Assembly (NCBI GenBank): GCA_003480725.1
Contig: QUJQ01000003.1
Coordinates: 183,082 to 247,081, forward strand
Direction of reading: 5' to 3'
Source of the DNA: Clostridiaceae bacterium AM27-36LB
GTDB taxonomy: Bacteria > Bacillota > Clostridia > Lachnospirales > Lachnospiraceae
Length of the DNA stretch: 64,000 nt
Shown: piece by piece, positions 16,787 through 26,688 of the stretch
Position numbering within the stretch: position 1 is the stretch's first letter
How the letters are laid out: the number at the start of each line of letters is the position of its first letter
Translations under genes and position numbers: made by a program
Notes under the pieces: model-generated
The model's database searches: none
What the model was told of the DNA's origin: nothing
Seen by the model: only the letters and a program-made list of their open reading frames with translations

Positions 16787-19700
16787 TTACAGTCTCGCAA
16801 TATCGATCAGGGTCAGATTTTTATGATCGGTATCTTCCAGAGAAGTAACCAGTGCTTTTGCTGTATCAATGGCAGTCAGCACATTTACACCTGTCTCGAT
16901 GGCATGACGGCGGATCACAAATCCATCATGGCTGTGCTCCACGCCCTGAGACGGGGTATCGATGACAAGATCGATTTCATGTCCAAGGATCAGGTCCAGA
17001 ATGTTCGGAGACTCCTGCTCTACTTTTCTGGTCAGACGAACCTGTACATCTGCATCCATCAACGCACGGGCAGTTCCTTTGGTTGCGTAGATGTTGTATC
17101 CCAGAGCTTCAAATCTCTTGGCGATCTCCACAGCCTCCGGCTTGTCCTCATCACGGACGGTCATGATCATGTTCTTGTATTTCGGCAGGCAGATACCAGC
17201 ACCGAGGAATGCTTTGTAGAGAGCCTCGTTGAAGGTCTTGGCAATTCCCAGACACTCACCGGTAGACTTCATCTCCGGTCCAAGGCTGATATCAGCGTCA
17301 CGGATCTTCTCGAAGGAGAATACCGGCATCTTCACTGCATAATAATCAGCTTCCGGCTGCAGTCCCGGTGTATAACCAAGATCTTTGATCTTATGACCAA
17401 GGATCACTTTGGTTGCCAGAGGAACGATCGGGATTCCGGTTACTTTACTGATATATGGCACGGTACGGCTGGAACGCGGGTTCACCTCGATCACATATAC
17501 ATCCTCGCCCACTGCGATAAACTGAATGTTGATCAGTCCGATGACATGCAGAGAACGCGCCAGTCGTTTGGTGTATTCTTCAATAGTTGCTTTCACATGG
17601 TCACTGATGCTCTTTGCCGGGTAAACAGAGATACTGTCTCCAGAATGGATACCGGCACGCTCAATGTGCTCCATAATACCCGGGATCAGGATGTCGTCGC
17701 CATCACATACTGCATCGACCTCGATCTCCTTACCCTGCAGATATTTATCTACCAGGATCGGATGATCCTGTGCGATCCGGTTGATGATGCCGATAAATTC
17801 TTCCACATCTTCATCATTGATAGCGATCTGCATACCCTGGCCGCCAAGTACATAAGACGGACGAACCAGTACCGGGTAACCAAGACGGTTGGCAACCTCT
17901 TTTGCTTCCTCTGCAGTATATACGGTTCCTCCCTTTGGTCTCGGGATCTGGCACTGCTCCAGGATCTCATCAAACAGCTCTCTGTCCTCAGCCGCATCTA
18001 CATTTTCTGCGGAAGTACCAAGGATCGGAACACCCATCTTCATCAGAGCTTCGGTCAGTTTGATAGCGGTCTGTCCACCAAACTGTACTACCGCTCCATC
18101 CGGTTTTTCCAGACGGACAATGCTCTCCACATCTTCCGGTGTCAGCGGCTCAAAATACAGTTTATCTGCAATATCGAAGTCTGTACTTACGGTCTCCGGG
18201 TTGTTATTGATAATGATGGTCTCATATCCTTCTTTGGAGAATGCCCAGGTACAATGTACAGAACAGAAGTCAAACTCGATACCCTGTCCGATACGGATTG
18301 GACCGGAACCAAGCACCAGGACCTTCTTGCGGTCTTTGGTCTCAACTGCTTCATTCTCACTTCCGAATACAGAATAGTAATACGGTGTGGATGCTTCAAA
18401 CTCAGCTGCACAGGTATCTACCATCTTGAATGCTGCCACGATACCATTGTCATAACGCATCTGTTTGATCTCATCCTCGGTCTTACCAGTCAGACGTGCG
18501 ATCACGTTATCCGGGAATTCGATCCGTTTTGCTTCTTTCAGAAGATCAACGGTCAGTTCCTGTGTCTTCAGAGCCTGCTCCATCTCTACCAGGATTGCGA
18601 TCTTGTCAATGAACCAGATATCAATCTTTGTAATATCATGGATCTCTTCATAAGAAATTCCCTGGCGGAGTGCTTCTGCAATTACCCAGATTCTACGGTC
18701 ATCTACAACTGCCAGCTGCTCTAACAGTCCTTCTCTGTCCAGATGACTGAAATCATAAGACATAAGGCTGTCCACATGCTGCTCCAGAGAACGGATGGCT
18801 TTCATAAGGCCACCCTCAAAGCTGTCACAGATACTCATGACCTCTCCGGTCGCTTTCATCTGTGTGGTCAGTGTTCTTTTTGCACTGATGAATTTATCAA
18901 ATGGCAGACGCGGCATCTTAACGACACAATAGTCCAGCATCGGCTCAAAGCTTGCCATAGTCTGTCCGGTAATTGCATTTTTGATCTCATCCAGTGTATA
19001 TCCGATGGCGATCTTTGCAGCCACCTTTGCAATCGGATAACCAGTTGCCTTAGAAGCCAGTGCAGAAGAACGGCTTACACGCGGGTTTACCTCGATCACA
19101 CAGTACTCAAAGCTCTCCGGATGAAGAGCAAACTGTACGTTACATCCTCCGGTGATCTTCAGCTCACTGATGATATTCAGTGCAGAAGTACGGAGCATCT
19201 GATATTCTTTATCCCCCAGAGTCTGGGAAGGTGCTACAACGATACTGTCACCGGTATGCACGCCGACAGGGTCGATATTTTCCATGTTGCAGACGGTGAT
19301 CACATTTCCTGCTCCGTCACGCATTACCTCGTACTCGATCTCTTTCCAGCCTGCGATACAACGCTCAACCAGAACCTGGCCTACACGGGACAGACGAAGT
19401 CCATTTGCGAGGATCTCCTCCAGTTCTTCCTGATTGTGTGCGATTCCACCGCCGCTTCCACCAAGCGTATACGCCGGACGAAGCACTACCGGATAACCGA
19501 TCTTATTGGAAAATGCGATACCATCCTCCAGATTCTCAACAACCAGAGACGGAGCTACCGGCTCGCCTATCTTCTCCATGGTTGCCTTGAATTCCAGACG
19601 GTCCTCTGCTTTTTTGATGGTCTGGGAAGTCGTACCGATCAGTTTTACACCAGTCTTCTCGAAGAATCCTCTCTCATCCAGCTCCATTGCCAGATTCAGT

Positions 19701-19984
19701 CCTGCCTGTCCTCCAAGAGTCGGCAGCACGCTGTCCGGCTTTTCTTTCAGGATCAGCTGTTCAACCACATCTACTGTCAATGGTTCAATATAAACACGGT
19801 CTGCAATGTCTTTATCCGTCATGATCGTAGCCGGGTTAGAGTTGAGAAGAACAACCTCAAGTCCCTCTTCCTTCAGAGAACGGCAGGCCTGTGTACCTGC
19901 ATAGTCAAACTCGGCAGCCTGTCCGATGACGATAGGACCAGAACCGATCACCAGTACTTTTTTAATATCCGGATTCTTAGGCAT
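16787..19984 (-). CDS. carB: Carbamoyl-phosphate synthase large subunit
   Basis: A 1065-residue synthetase subunit making carbamoyl phosphate from ammonia (channelled from CarA), bicarbonate and two ATP. Two homologous ATP-grasp halves are visible: [17 protein letters not shown] near residue 13 and [15 protein letters not shown] near 558. Each is followed by [16 protein letters not shown] nucleotide loops and [24 protein letters not shown] metal-binding motifs. The C-terminal ~130 residues are an MGS-like allosteric domain ([10 protein letters not shown] region), where UMP and related effectors act in other species. Its start overlaps carA by 8 bases, so the subunits are translationally coupled. 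The product feeds both pyrimidine synthesis and the arginine genes at 52-59 kb. Confidence 0.98.
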   Translation of the reverse strand: MPKNPDIKKVLVIGSGPIVIGQAAEFDYAGTQACRSLKEEGLEVVLLNSNPATIMTDKDIADRVYIEPLTVDVVEQLILKEKPDSVLPTLGGQAGLNLAMELDERGFFEKTGVKLIGTTSQTIKKAEDRLEFKATMEKIGEPVAPSLVVENLEDGIAFSNKIGYPVVLRPAYTLGGSGGGIAHNQEELEEILANGLRLSRVGQVLVERCIAGWKEIEYEVMRDGAGNVITVCNMENIDPVGVHTGDSIVVAPSQTLGDKEYQMLRTSALNIISELKITGGCNVQFALHPESFEYCVIEVNPRVSRSSALASKATGYPIAKVAAKIAIGYTLDEIKNAITGQTMASFEPMLDYCVVKMPRLPFDKFISAKRTLTTQMKATGEVMSICDSFEGGLMKAIRSLEQHVDSLMSYDFSHLDREGLLEQLAVVDDRRIWVIAEALRQGISYEEIHDITKIDIWFIDKIAILVEMEQALKTQELTVDLLKEAKRIEFPDNVIARLTGKTEDEIKQMRYDNGIVAAFKMVDTCAAEFEASTPYYYSVFGSENEAVETKDRKKVLVLGSGPIRIGQGIEFDFCSVHCTWAFSKEGYETIIINNNPETVSTDFDIADKLYFEPLTPEDVESIVRLEKPDGAVVQFGGQTAIKLTEALMKMGVPILGTSAENVDAAEDRELFDEILEQCQIPRPKGGTVYTAEEAKEVANRLGYPVLVRPSYVLGGQGMQIAINDEDVEEFIGIINRIAQDHPILVDKYLQGKEIEVDAVCDGDDILIPGIMEHIERAGIHSGDSISVYPAKSISDHVKATIEEYTKRLARSLHVIGLINIQFIAVGEDVYVIEVNPRSSRTVPYISKVTGIPIVPLATKVILGHKIKDLGYTPGLQPEADYYAVKMPVFSFEKIRDADISLGPEMKSTGECLGIAKTFNEALYKAFLGAGICLPKYKNMIMTVRDEDKPEAVEIAKRFEALGYNIYATKGTARALMDADVQVRLTRKVEQESPNILDLILGHEIDLVIDTPSQGVEHSHDGFVIRRHAIETGVNVLTAIDTAKALVTSLEDTDHKNLTLIDIARL

Positions 19985-21056
19985 TCTTCTTTTCCTCCAT
20001 CATTTTCAAAAATCTGTCAAACAGGTAACTGGAATCCTGCGGTCCGGGGCATGCCTCCGGATGGTACTGAACTGTGAAAATATTTTTTCCTACATATTTC
20101 AGACCTTCGTTGGTTCCATCATTCACATTGGTAAATGCCGGCACAGCAACCTGTGGGTCAAGACTCTCAGGATCGACCGCATAACCATGGTTCTGAGAAG
20201 AGATATAAACTCTTCCAGTCTCCATATCTTTCACCGGGTGATTGCCGCCGCGGTGTCCATATTTCAATTTAAAAGTATCTGCACCTGTAGCAAGTGCCAT
20301 GAGCTGATGTCCCAGACAGATTGCAAAGATCGGGATCTCTGTCTCATAGAGCTTGCGGATCTCTTTGATCACCTGCACACAGGCCTTCGGATCTCCAGGG
20401 CCGTTGGATAACATGATTCCATCCGGTCTGGATGCAATGATCTCTTCTGCAGTTGTGGAAGATGGATAAATCGTCACCTCACAACCACGCTCATTTAATG
20501 ATCTGGCAATATTTTTCTTTGCACCAAGATCAAGAAGTGCTACTTTATAGCCGTCACCTGGCAGCACCTTTTTCTCACGGCAGCTCACCTTGGAAACTTC
20601 ATCCCCGGTTGAATAAGCCTTCAGCTTCTTCATGACTTCATCCATATTATAATTTTCATCAGTGGTAATCATACCGTTCATGGTACCAGACTCACGTAAG
20701 ATCTTGGTAAGTGCACGCGTATCTATGCCGCAGATACCAGGAATGTCATTTTTTTCAAGAAAATTCTGAATTGTATCCTCAGACCGGAAATTACTCGGCA
20801 TTCTGGATAACTCACGGACAATAAAACCATCAACCCATGGTCTTTCTGACTCCATATCCTCATAACAGATTCCATAGTTACCAATTAAAGGATAAGTCAT
20901 TACGACTGCCTGCCCTGCATAAGAGGGGTCCGTCAAGACTTCCAGATATCCCGTCATAGACGTATTGAACACGATCTCACTGACCGCTTCGCGGGTGGAA
21001 CCGATGCTTCTGCCTGTAAAGACATGGCCATCTTCCAGAATAAGAAATGCTTTCAT
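19977..21056 (-). CDS. carA: Carbamoyl-phosphate synthase small (glutaminase) subunit
   Basis: A 359-residue glutamine amidotransferase subunit delivering ammonia to CarB. I start at ATG 21056 ([10 protein letters not shown]), which follows an AAAGGTG site; upstream codons are non-coding leader containing the promoter. The N-terminal CPSase_sm_chain domain covers residues 1-130. The class I glutaminase follows, with MLSNGPGDP, nucleophile Cys in [11 protein letters not shown], and His/Glu in [10 protein letters not shown]. All catalytic residues are present. It is the first gene of carAB. Confidence 0.98.
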   Translation of the reverse strand: MKAFLILEDGHVFTGRSIGSTREAVSEIVFNTSMTGYLEVLTDPSYAGQAVVMTYPLIGNYGICYEDMESERPWVDGFIVRELSRMPSNFRSEDTIQNFLEKNDIPGICGIDTRALTKILRESGTMNGMITTDENYNMDEVMKKLKAYSTGDEVSKVSCREKKVLPGDGYKVALLDLGAKKNIARSLNERGCEVTIYPSSTTAEEIIASRPDGIMLSNGPGDPKACVQVIKEIRKLYETEIPIFAICLGHQLMALATGADTFKLKYGHRGGNHPVKDMETGRVYISSQNHGYAVDPESLDPQVAVPAFTNVNDGTNEGLKYVGKNIFTVQYHPEACPGPQDSSYLFDRFLKMMEEKKNA

Positions 21057-21104
21057 CTTTTCACCTTTGTCCTTTCCTGTCTTAAAAATACCCAAATTGT
21101 CGTT

Positions 21105-21133
21105 ATTATACACAAAAAGGGGGAAGTTGGCAA
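21105..21133 (-). promoter_or_regulatory. Promoter of carAB
   Basis: On the minus strand -35 TTGCCA (21128-21133) and a perfect -10 TATAAT (21105-21110) are spaced exactly 17 bases, about 50 bases before carA. The -35 and spacer lie inside the terminator hairpin of the upstream phosphoribosyltransferase gene. Confidence 0.75.
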
Positions 21134-21144
21134 GCCCCTCCCCC
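21114..21144 (-). terminator. Terminator of the phosphoribosyltransferase gene
   Basis: GGGGGA (21119-21124) pairs with TCCCCC (21139-21144). On the minus strand the stem is followed by TTTTT (21114-21118). It lies 27 bases after the gene's stop and overlaps the carAB promoter, so the two transcription units are tightly packed. Confidence 0.7.
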
Positions 21145-21170
21145 AATGTTTTTCAAAAAACTTTCCGTTG

Positions 21171-21812
21171 CTACATCTTGCTGTATCCAAATCCATTGAC
21201 GATCGCATCAATTTTCTGTTTTGCCTTACACATAGGACACACTCTTGCATCATAAGAAGCATACCCCTTCATATCTTTGGCACTGAAAATGCTGTTGACC
21301 TCAACGCCTCTTGCTTTGCTGATAAAACTGAAGACAGAAGCGATTCCCTGCACATGCCCTCCGTAATATTCAACACTGTCAATTGCCTTGTCAAGTGTCA
21401 CACCAGTCGTGATGGAGGTGGACAGGATCAATACATTCTTTCCCTGAACCATCAGCTTCGTGTTGTCGCGGAAGATCATCTGACCGTTGATGTCCTGTTC
21501 CGGAGCAGTCACATAAATTGTTTCATGAGCATTCATACACCGGATACCAGAACGGCTCAGCTCCTGTGCCAGGTATGCACCGATCACTTCACATCCGTTC
21601 AGACAGATGATCGTATCTACCATCGTTGTATTGGCATATTTTGCTGCCAACAGTCTTGCTGCCGCTTCTGCCTCATTCTGACGGGCTCTTAATGTAGTCA
21701 TATCTATATAATGAGTGATATGAGAATGAGAAGTCACAAAGTGTCCCGGGATAACCTTCAGGGCTACTTTTTTGTCAGCAGGTGAAATAATTTTTAACAT
21801 ACGATCTTCCAT
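21171..21812 (-). CDS. Orotate phosphoribosyltransferase-like protein
   Basis: A 213-residue protein with a type I phosphoribosyltransferase fold. IICLNGCEVIGAYLAQEL (about 69-86) is the pyrophosphate loop region. KNVLILSTSITTGVTL (about 125-140) is the PRPP-binding loop, followed by the flexible-hood-like segment. In most family members this loop carries two acidic residues before the hydrophobic pair and TTG; here they are Ser131 and Thr132. A C-terminal CPMC (192-195) may hold a metal. It sits directly upstream of carAB with its own terminator, so a pyrimidine or regulatory role is plausible. Such proteins are often annotated orotate phosphoribosyltransferase, but the loop change makes catalysis uncertain. 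Confidence 0.75.
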   Translation of the reverse strand: MEDRMLKIISPADKKVALKVIPGHFVTSHSHITHYIDMTTLRARQNEAEAAARLLAAKYANTTMVDTIICLNGCEVIGAYLAQELSRSGIRCMNAHETIYVTAPEQDINGQMIFRDNTKLMVQGKNVLILSTSITTGVTLDKAIDSVEYYGGHVQGIASVFSFISKARGVEVNSIFSAKDMKGYASYDARVCPMCKAKQKIDAIVNGFGYSKM

Positions 21813-21953
21813 ATATCTGATCCCCCTTTATTCGGCTGGTTGCGAATCCCCTCCCCGCCGTTTTATATAGGAATATTGTACATAAAATATGGTTTTTCCG
21901 CAAGTGTTTTGTGAATTTCATTCAGAGATATGAAAATATTCAAAAAATATGTG

Positions 21954-22451
21954 TCAATAATTCACAGGCAAACGTGGGATATTGTCGATCCGCAGGTACT
22001 GACTGATGCATGCTACTGCAAAATCATGATCTGCCATATGATCAAGTCCCGATACGATCACGCTTCCGATCACTCCCACACCTTCCACACGAATCGGGAA
22101 TGCGCCGCCTCTGGCTACGTAATCTTTTCCATTTAACCCCCTGTCTTCCAGTGTTTCCTGCTTCAGCTTAAGAAGCATATATAAACGCAGGGAACTCATC
22201 TCCATCATGCGGACGGTATTTTCTTTTCTCTTCATCCACAATTCATTACTGCAGTTGGTCCCACTGAATCCATACTGAAACACTGTGTAACCATTATTCA
22301 GACGGATGCTGACCGCCACAGGCAGATCATTTCTGGCTGCTTCTTCAACCATATAGCTACCAAGCTCCCATGCATCCTCATTCGTAAAATGAGAAAACTG
22401 AAGTATTTCCTCCTGCATGGTCAAAACTTTAACCGACTCTTCCAACATCAT
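21954..22451 (-). CDS. UPF0303/GlcG-HbpS-type heme-degrading-domain protein
   Basis: A 165-residue cytosolic protein of the UPF0303 group within the GlcG/HbpS (DUF336) fold. I chose ATG 22451, 8 bases after AAGGAGG; the longer frame to 22481 lacks an RBS. Typical elements are a helical N-terminus, AVSIRLNNGYTVFQY, the charged KRKENTVR helix, and a C-terminal GGAFPIRVEGVGVIGSVIVSG strand-loop-strand. The name heme-degrading comes from distant relatives; the function of the UPF0303 branch is not established. It appears to be a single gene, about 140 bases upstream of the phosphoribosyltransferase and in the same direction. Confidence 0.8.
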   Translation of the reverse strand: MMLEESVKVLTMQEEILQFSHFTNEDAWELGSYMVEEAARNDLPVAVSIRLNNGYTVFQYGFSGTNCSNELWMKRKENTVRMMEMSSLRLYMLLKLKQETLEDRGLNGKDYVARGGAFPIRVEGVGVIGSVIVSGLDHMADHDFAVACISQYLRIDNIPRLPVNY

Positions 22452-22512
22452 ACGAATTTCCTCCTTCTGACTTCGGGTCAATCACCCTTTGTGCCTACCA
22501 GTATAGCACTTT

Positions 22513-23802
22513 TCAGTGTAAAAATCCATGCGTCTGTGCCCATAGATTATAATATCTGCATAGACTGCTCACCGGAAGCACACAAAGAAGGGTGTAGAGC
22601 ACTGCTCCTGTCAGAATGCTGATTCTCGCCAGAGGAAATGTCTTCCACTGACGGATGATCCATCCCACAAATATAATCGTCAGCCACAGCATAAAGGTAA
22701 GTGACAGAATCCGGTAAGCAGTCAGCCCATAGGCACTGATGTACAGGAACATTTTTCCAATCGCTGTGGTGATCAGAAGCAGTGTCAGCACCGACAGACA
22801 GACATTCATTCCTTTCAGACACATGAACTGTTTGTCTTTCCGGCTGGTGAACAGATCTGACATGATCAAAATACAAAGGTTCCACACTGATACCTGACAC
22901 AATTCAAAAAATCCCCTTCTGGCATATTCTGCATAGGTAAATGCCTCCGGCAGCTTTCCAGCCAGTGCTGAGAACAGGTATGACCCCTGCAGTCCGATAA
23001 ATAATATATACACACCACAGATTAACACAAAAGTTGTGACCGCTGCCGGTACCGGCAGGATCTGAATCTGGTTTTTTGTCTTTTTCAGCATATCTTCCTT
23101 GATATAGTCTGTATGCCGTCCAGTCAGTCCTCCAAAAGTCAGACCAAACAGATAAAATGACACAGGTATTGCAAAGCACATACGAAGGGCCAATCCAAGC
23201 AGATGCGCCGTGATCCAGTCTGCCACATCTCCTGTCAGCATCTCAAATCCGGCGTCCGCACCAGACAGAAGCGGCAGCAGGATACACAGGAGAACTGCTG
23301 CTATCCCCAAACCCAGAGCCACCGCTTTCATTTCTGGCAAGGATGTTTTGTCCTGCTCCCCGTCACCGCTCTTCTGGTGAAACAACACCCGGATCAGGGC
23401 ATCCATATTGGTAAATGGTACCATTCCCAATGCATTCCATCCATCGAATAAGATCCAGCCGGATGTTCGTCCCTGATCCAGCAGTCTCCCTGATACTGCG
23501 AATGTCCAGTAAGCAGCCACCAGCAGTAATGCCAGAAACCGTCCGACCATCATGCCATTGTCTATTTCCTGAGAAATTCCGAGTATCAGCAAAATCACAA
23601 ACCAGAACCAGCTTTCCTTCACAGGACGGATTCCCAAAGTCCTGGCATACAACAGCACCACTGCTGCATAAAAAACGGTGTAGACAGGCAGACACCATGC
23701 AGAAGTACTGTCCGTGAACATCCAAATAAATCCATAGCCAAGCAACAGATACAGTCCGCAGAAGATCCGATCCATTCCCTTTACACGATCAAATGCATTC
23801 AT
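22513..23802 (-). CDS. DUF4173 multi-pass membrane protein
   Basis: A 429-residue protein with about ten to twelve hydrophobic segments, from MDRIFCGLYLLLGYGFIW to the last helix ending LLCVLPVSSL. Motif YAEYARRGFFELC in the C-terminal half identifies the DUF4173 family (function unknown). I start at ATG 23802, which has GGAGGATGAGG upstream and overlaps the end of the XRE gene by 14 bases. It is the last gene of a three-gene unit DUF2975-XRE-DUF4173, so its expression is probably set by that regulator. Possible roles are envelope or transport related; none can be assigned from sequence. Confidence 0.8.
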   Translation of the reverse strand: MNAFDRVKGMDRIFCGLYLLLGYGFIWMFTDSTSAWCLPVYTVFYAAVVLLYARTLGIRPVKESWFWFVILLILGISQEIDNGMMVGRFLALLLVAAYWTFAVSGRLLDQGRTSGWILFDGWNALGMVPFTNMDALIRVLFHQKSGDGEQDKTSLPEMKAVALGLGIAAVLLCILLPLLSGADAGFEMLTGDVADWITAHLLGLALRMCFAIPVSFYLFGLTFGGLTGRHTDYIKEDMLKKTKNQIQILPVPAAVTTFVLICGVYILFIGLQGSYLFSALAGKLPEAFTYAEYARRGFFELCQVSVWNLCILIMSDLFTSRKDKQFMCLKGMNVCLSVLTLLLITTAIGKMFLYISAYGLTAYRILSLTFMLWLTIIFVGWIIRQWKTFPLARISILTGAVLYTLLCVLPVSSLCRYYNLWAQTHGFLH

Positions 23803-24013
23803 CGTCCTCATCCTCCACATATTCCAGAATATCTCCTGGCTGACAGTTAAGTGCTTTGCAGATGCTGTTTAAGGTACTCAGCTTGATTGCCTTGGCCTTT
23901 CCATTTTTTAATATGGAAATATTCGCCATGGTGATCCCAACCCGTTCAGATAACTCCGTAACGCTCATTTTCCGCTTTGCAAGCATGACATCTATATTGA
24001 TAATGATCGACAT
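23789..24013 (-). CDS. XRE-family helix-turn-helix regulator (YozG-like)
   Basis: A 74-residue Cro/CI-type protein consisting of one helix-turn-helix domain (VTELSERVGITMANISILKNGKAKAIKLSTL). It ends in the acidic tail EDEDDE, common in the small regulators that accompany DUF2975 membrane proteins. ATG at 24013 has a strong AGGAGGG. It lies 12 bases after the DUF2975 gene and overlaps the following DUF4173 gene. It probably autoregulates the three-gene unit; the membrane partner may hold or release it, which is inference. Confidence 0.92.
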   Translation of the reverse strand: MSIIINIDVMLAKRKMSVTELSERVGITMANISILKNGKAKAIKLSTLNSICKALNCQPGDILEYVEDEDDECI

Positions 24014-24025
24014 ATGTTCGCCCTC

Positions 24026-24505
24026 CTAGATGGTCCAGTCGCTCTGATCCTGCAGATCAGCCGCTTTCCAAATGAGATGAGACAATGCTGCTGCCGCTAC
24101 AGAAAATCCAATACCGATCAGCGTGACCACAAAGCACAAAAGCAATATTCCTGGATGATTCATACCAATCAGCCAGAACAACACATTTCCCACCAAGAGC
24201 ACCACAGCATCCGCTACCGCCAGAAAGGAAATACGTCGCATGTACTCTGCATTTTCCGTAGTAAATGCATGATCCTTTTCAATATTTCCAAATATCTTCC
24301 ACGCCAGATACAGAGCCCAAAAGCAAGGAATCGACAAAACCCACAGAAAGATGAGCCACGGCCAGAAGCAATAGGAAAATTCCGGATAGCTCTCCACCAG
24401 CCACTGTCCTGCCAGTGGCAGCACACCTCCTGCCAGTCCCAGTCCACAGACCGCTGCAAATAATACCAGTATCTTCAACCATTTTACCAATGTACGTTGT
24501 TCCAT
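24026..24505 (-). CDS. DUF2975 membrane protein
   Basis: A 159-residue protein with four hydrophobic segments (about 10-32, 45-68, 93-115 and 120-145) and the family's FGNIEKDHAFTTENAEYMRRI motif between helices 2 and 3. ATG 24505 follows AAGGAG. DUF2975 proteins are regularly encoded with YozG-like XRE regulators, as here, and are thought to act as membrane-bound partners of the regulator. First gene of the unit with the XRE and DUF4173 genes. Confidence 0.88.
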   Translation of the reverse strand: MEQRTLVKWLKILVLFAAVCGLGLAGGVLPLAGQWLVESYPEFSYCFWPWLIFLWVLSIPCFWALYLAWKIFGNIEKDHAFTTENAEYMRRISFLAVADAVVLLVGNVLFWLIGMNHPGILLLCFVVTLIGIGFSVAAAALSHLIWKAADLQDQSDWTI

Positions 24506-24619
24506 TTTTCTTCTCCTTTTTCCTTATTGTGGCTTCAGTATACTTGTGCTTACTTTATTTGTCAATATATTTTTATTGTTTTACGATAAACAGTAACCGT
24601 ACAGCAATGTAGTGCGCAT

Positions 24620-24646
24620 AAAAAAAGGGCAGCCACAAGGCTGCCC
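24620..24646 (-). terminator. Terminator of the clostripain-like lipoprotein gene
   Basis: GGGCAGCC (24627-24634) and GGCTGCCC (24639-24646) with an ACAA loop; on the minus strand it runs into TTTTTTT. It lies about 55 bases after the stop codon. Confidence 0.88.
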
Positions 24647-24702
24647 TGAAAGGAGGACTTAAAGCCGCCACCTGCATTGGCATTGGCTTCTATGTCAGCA
24701 TT

Positions 24703-26667
24703 TTACTCTGTAAATACCGTCGTCTGGATTTCACCGTCTGCACAGTCAAAGATCACAGCATCAGAGTATGCGTAATTATCCATGGCGTCACGCATCTCAT
24801 ATACCATGGAATAGCTTCCATCCGGAAGTTCTATCTCATCAAAGCTGGTATCTGCAGTCACTGTGAAGGTATCTGCGGTGTAAGCTTCAAAATCATCATC
24901 ACCGGTTGCGGTTGCTGCATACCAGATGGTTGTGATCTCATCACCTTCCTCCAGAAGCCGCAGTTCCTTGTCAGCCATACCCGTATCATCAATGCCCTGA
25001 CGTGCGCCAAGGATGCTCCACTCTTCAGTAGTGAAATCATAGACAACCTGCAGATTATATTCCTCTCCATTCAGGAGAATCGGAACAGAAAACATAGTAT
25101 AATCTTCGCTTTCGTCGCTCAGCTCCATGAAAACCATATTGCCATCAATGCTTCCCCAGACTCCGCGGAAATTGTCATAGAAGACTCCATTTTCCCAGTC
25201 TGCGTTCATATCATTATCGGTTCCCAGCCAGAGCATCAGGTCATCTTCTTCATCCACATAATAAAGGCTAAAGCCAATTCCAGCCAGAATATCATTGGCT
25301 TCCGGTCCCAATGTCAGATAGGAGATACCTTCATCCGTCACATCCAGCGGTGCTCCGTCCCAGTCCACAGACAGAAGATTCTTCACCTCCGGCAGCTCCT
25401 CAAACTGCATATTTTTAATATATTCCATACCCGAATCATCCAGTTCACCGGTCAGCTCATAGGCATAGAAATATTTGAACGCAGCTCCTGTGCCAATATT
25501 GGCATAGCCCCAGAAATCATCCACATCACCATTGTAGGAATAATAGCAGGAAAGTCCGGTCGCTTCTGTCCGATACTGACCTCCTACCTGATACAGAACA
25601 CAGTCCTCCAGTGCATCCAGCACGTCCTGAGCAGACCCCAGCATATCAGAACTCTGTCTTGCCATATGCCCAAGATCCACCATGTTGGTATAACCCTGCT
25701 CTCTGGTATTTCCTCCATAATTCTCACTCCTTGCTGCCACACGGCCGAACTGTGAGAAGAATCCAGGATCTTCGCAGGCTGCCGCCAGTGCTTCTGAGCC
25801 AAAGGTATCATAAGCCGTCAAAAGCGGTCCCACTTTTGTCAGATCTGTAAGAGAAAGAGTGGTGTTGTCCTGGGTTCCCACTTCCTCACAGCCTGCATAA
25901 TAAGCATCACAGATCACACGCCCCAGTTCTTCTCCATCCATGGAAGGATCATCCGCAAGGGCACCAACCCACTGGGAATAATACCATCCATTGGCAGGCT
26001 CTGTCTCCTCGGATGCGACCAGATAGTGCGCCAGATCAGAAAATGTATATGCCACATCCACTGTCGCCATCAGACAGGTGTCAAATCCTACCAGTTCCAG
26101 AGGCTGTTCTTCTTCCGAAGGCTCCCATACGCTGGCAAATGCTGTGTACATTTCATCCAGGGTCAATGAATCAAATCCATACAGTTCATCAAACGAAGCC
26201 CCCGACACGGAACCACCTCCATGGTTCCAGAATACCACAGCTGTCTTTTCTGCCGGATAATTGTTCTTTGCAAACTGCAGGAAATCTGCCAGAGTCTCTG
26301 CTTCTCCCATACTTGCAGAAGGCTGCTCATCCACCAGCTCCAGTCCTTCGCTGCTGTACAGCCATCTCTGCAGGTGGTCTGCATCAACCACATCATTCTG
26401 CCACTCGGAAGATCCACCCGTCTCAATGACCACATTTACATTTTCTGGAAGCTCCACCTCCATAAGCTCACTCAGATCATAGGTAGCAAATCCACCACCA
26501 GATTCCAGATCGCTTCCACAGAGATACCAATAGATCGACCAGCTTCCCTCTTCTGCTTCGGAAACAGCATCCGCAGTCTGCCCGTCTGCCGCCTCCTCTT
26601 CGTCACAGGCTGTCAAAGTACACCCCATCACCAGAATCATGAATACTGTCAGAAACCTCTTTTTCAT
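24703..26667 (-). CDS. Clostripain-related (C11) cysteine peptidase lipoprotein
   Basis: A 654-residue predicted lipoprotein. GGGAGG lies 6-7 bases before ATG 26667, chosen over ATGs at 26673 and 26682. The signal peptide ends in the lipobox LTAC with Cys21. The C11 domain has YLCGSDLES near 48, catalytic His149 in FWNHGGG, and catalytic Cys198 in GFDTCLM, so the dyad is intact. Clostripain relatives cleave after Arg/Lys and self-activate. A beta-rich C-terminal region (about 420-654) full of Asp/Glu is unlike clostripain and may bind cell-surface ligands or Ca2+. It is followed by a terminator and lies 21 bases after a DUF4428/SHOCT gene, suggesting co-expression with the envelope genes upstream. 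Confidence 0.88.
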   Translation of the reverse strand: MKKRFLTVFMILVMGCTLTACDEEEAADGQTADAVSEAEEGSWSIYWYLCGSDLESGGGFATYDLSELMEVELPENVNVVIETGGSSEWQNDVVDADHLQRWLYSSEGLELVDEQPSASMGEAETLADFLQFAKNNYPAEKTAVVFWNHGGGSVSGASFDELYGFDSLTLDEMYTAFASVWEPSEEEQPLELVGFDTCLMATVDVAYTFSDLAHYLVASEETEPANGWYYSQWVGALADDPSMDGEELGRVICDAYYAGCEEVGTQDNTTLSLTDLTKVGPLLTAYDTFGSEALAAACEDPGFFSQFGRVAARSENYGGNTREQGYTNMVDLGHMARQSSDMLGSAQDVLDALEDCVLYQVGGQYRTEATGLSCYYSYNGDVDDFWGYANIGTGAAFKYFYAYELTGELDDSGMEYIKNMQFEELPEVKNLLSVDWDGAPLDVTDEGISYLTLGPEANDILAGIGFSLYYVDEEDDLMLWLGTDNDMNADWENGVFYDNFRGVWGSIDGNMVFMELSDESEDYTMFSVPILLNGEEYNLQVVYDFTTEEWSILGARQGIDDTGMADKELRLLEEGDEITTIWYAATATGDDDFEAYTADTFTVTADTSFDEIELPDGSYSMVYEMRDAMDNYAYSDAVIFDCADGEIQTTVFTE

Positions 26668-26688
26668 TCGCATCCCTCCCATGTAAAC

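Noticed and set aside
16823..18724. 633-codon plus-strand frame
   Set aside because: Antisense of carB, a known effect of its codon bias.
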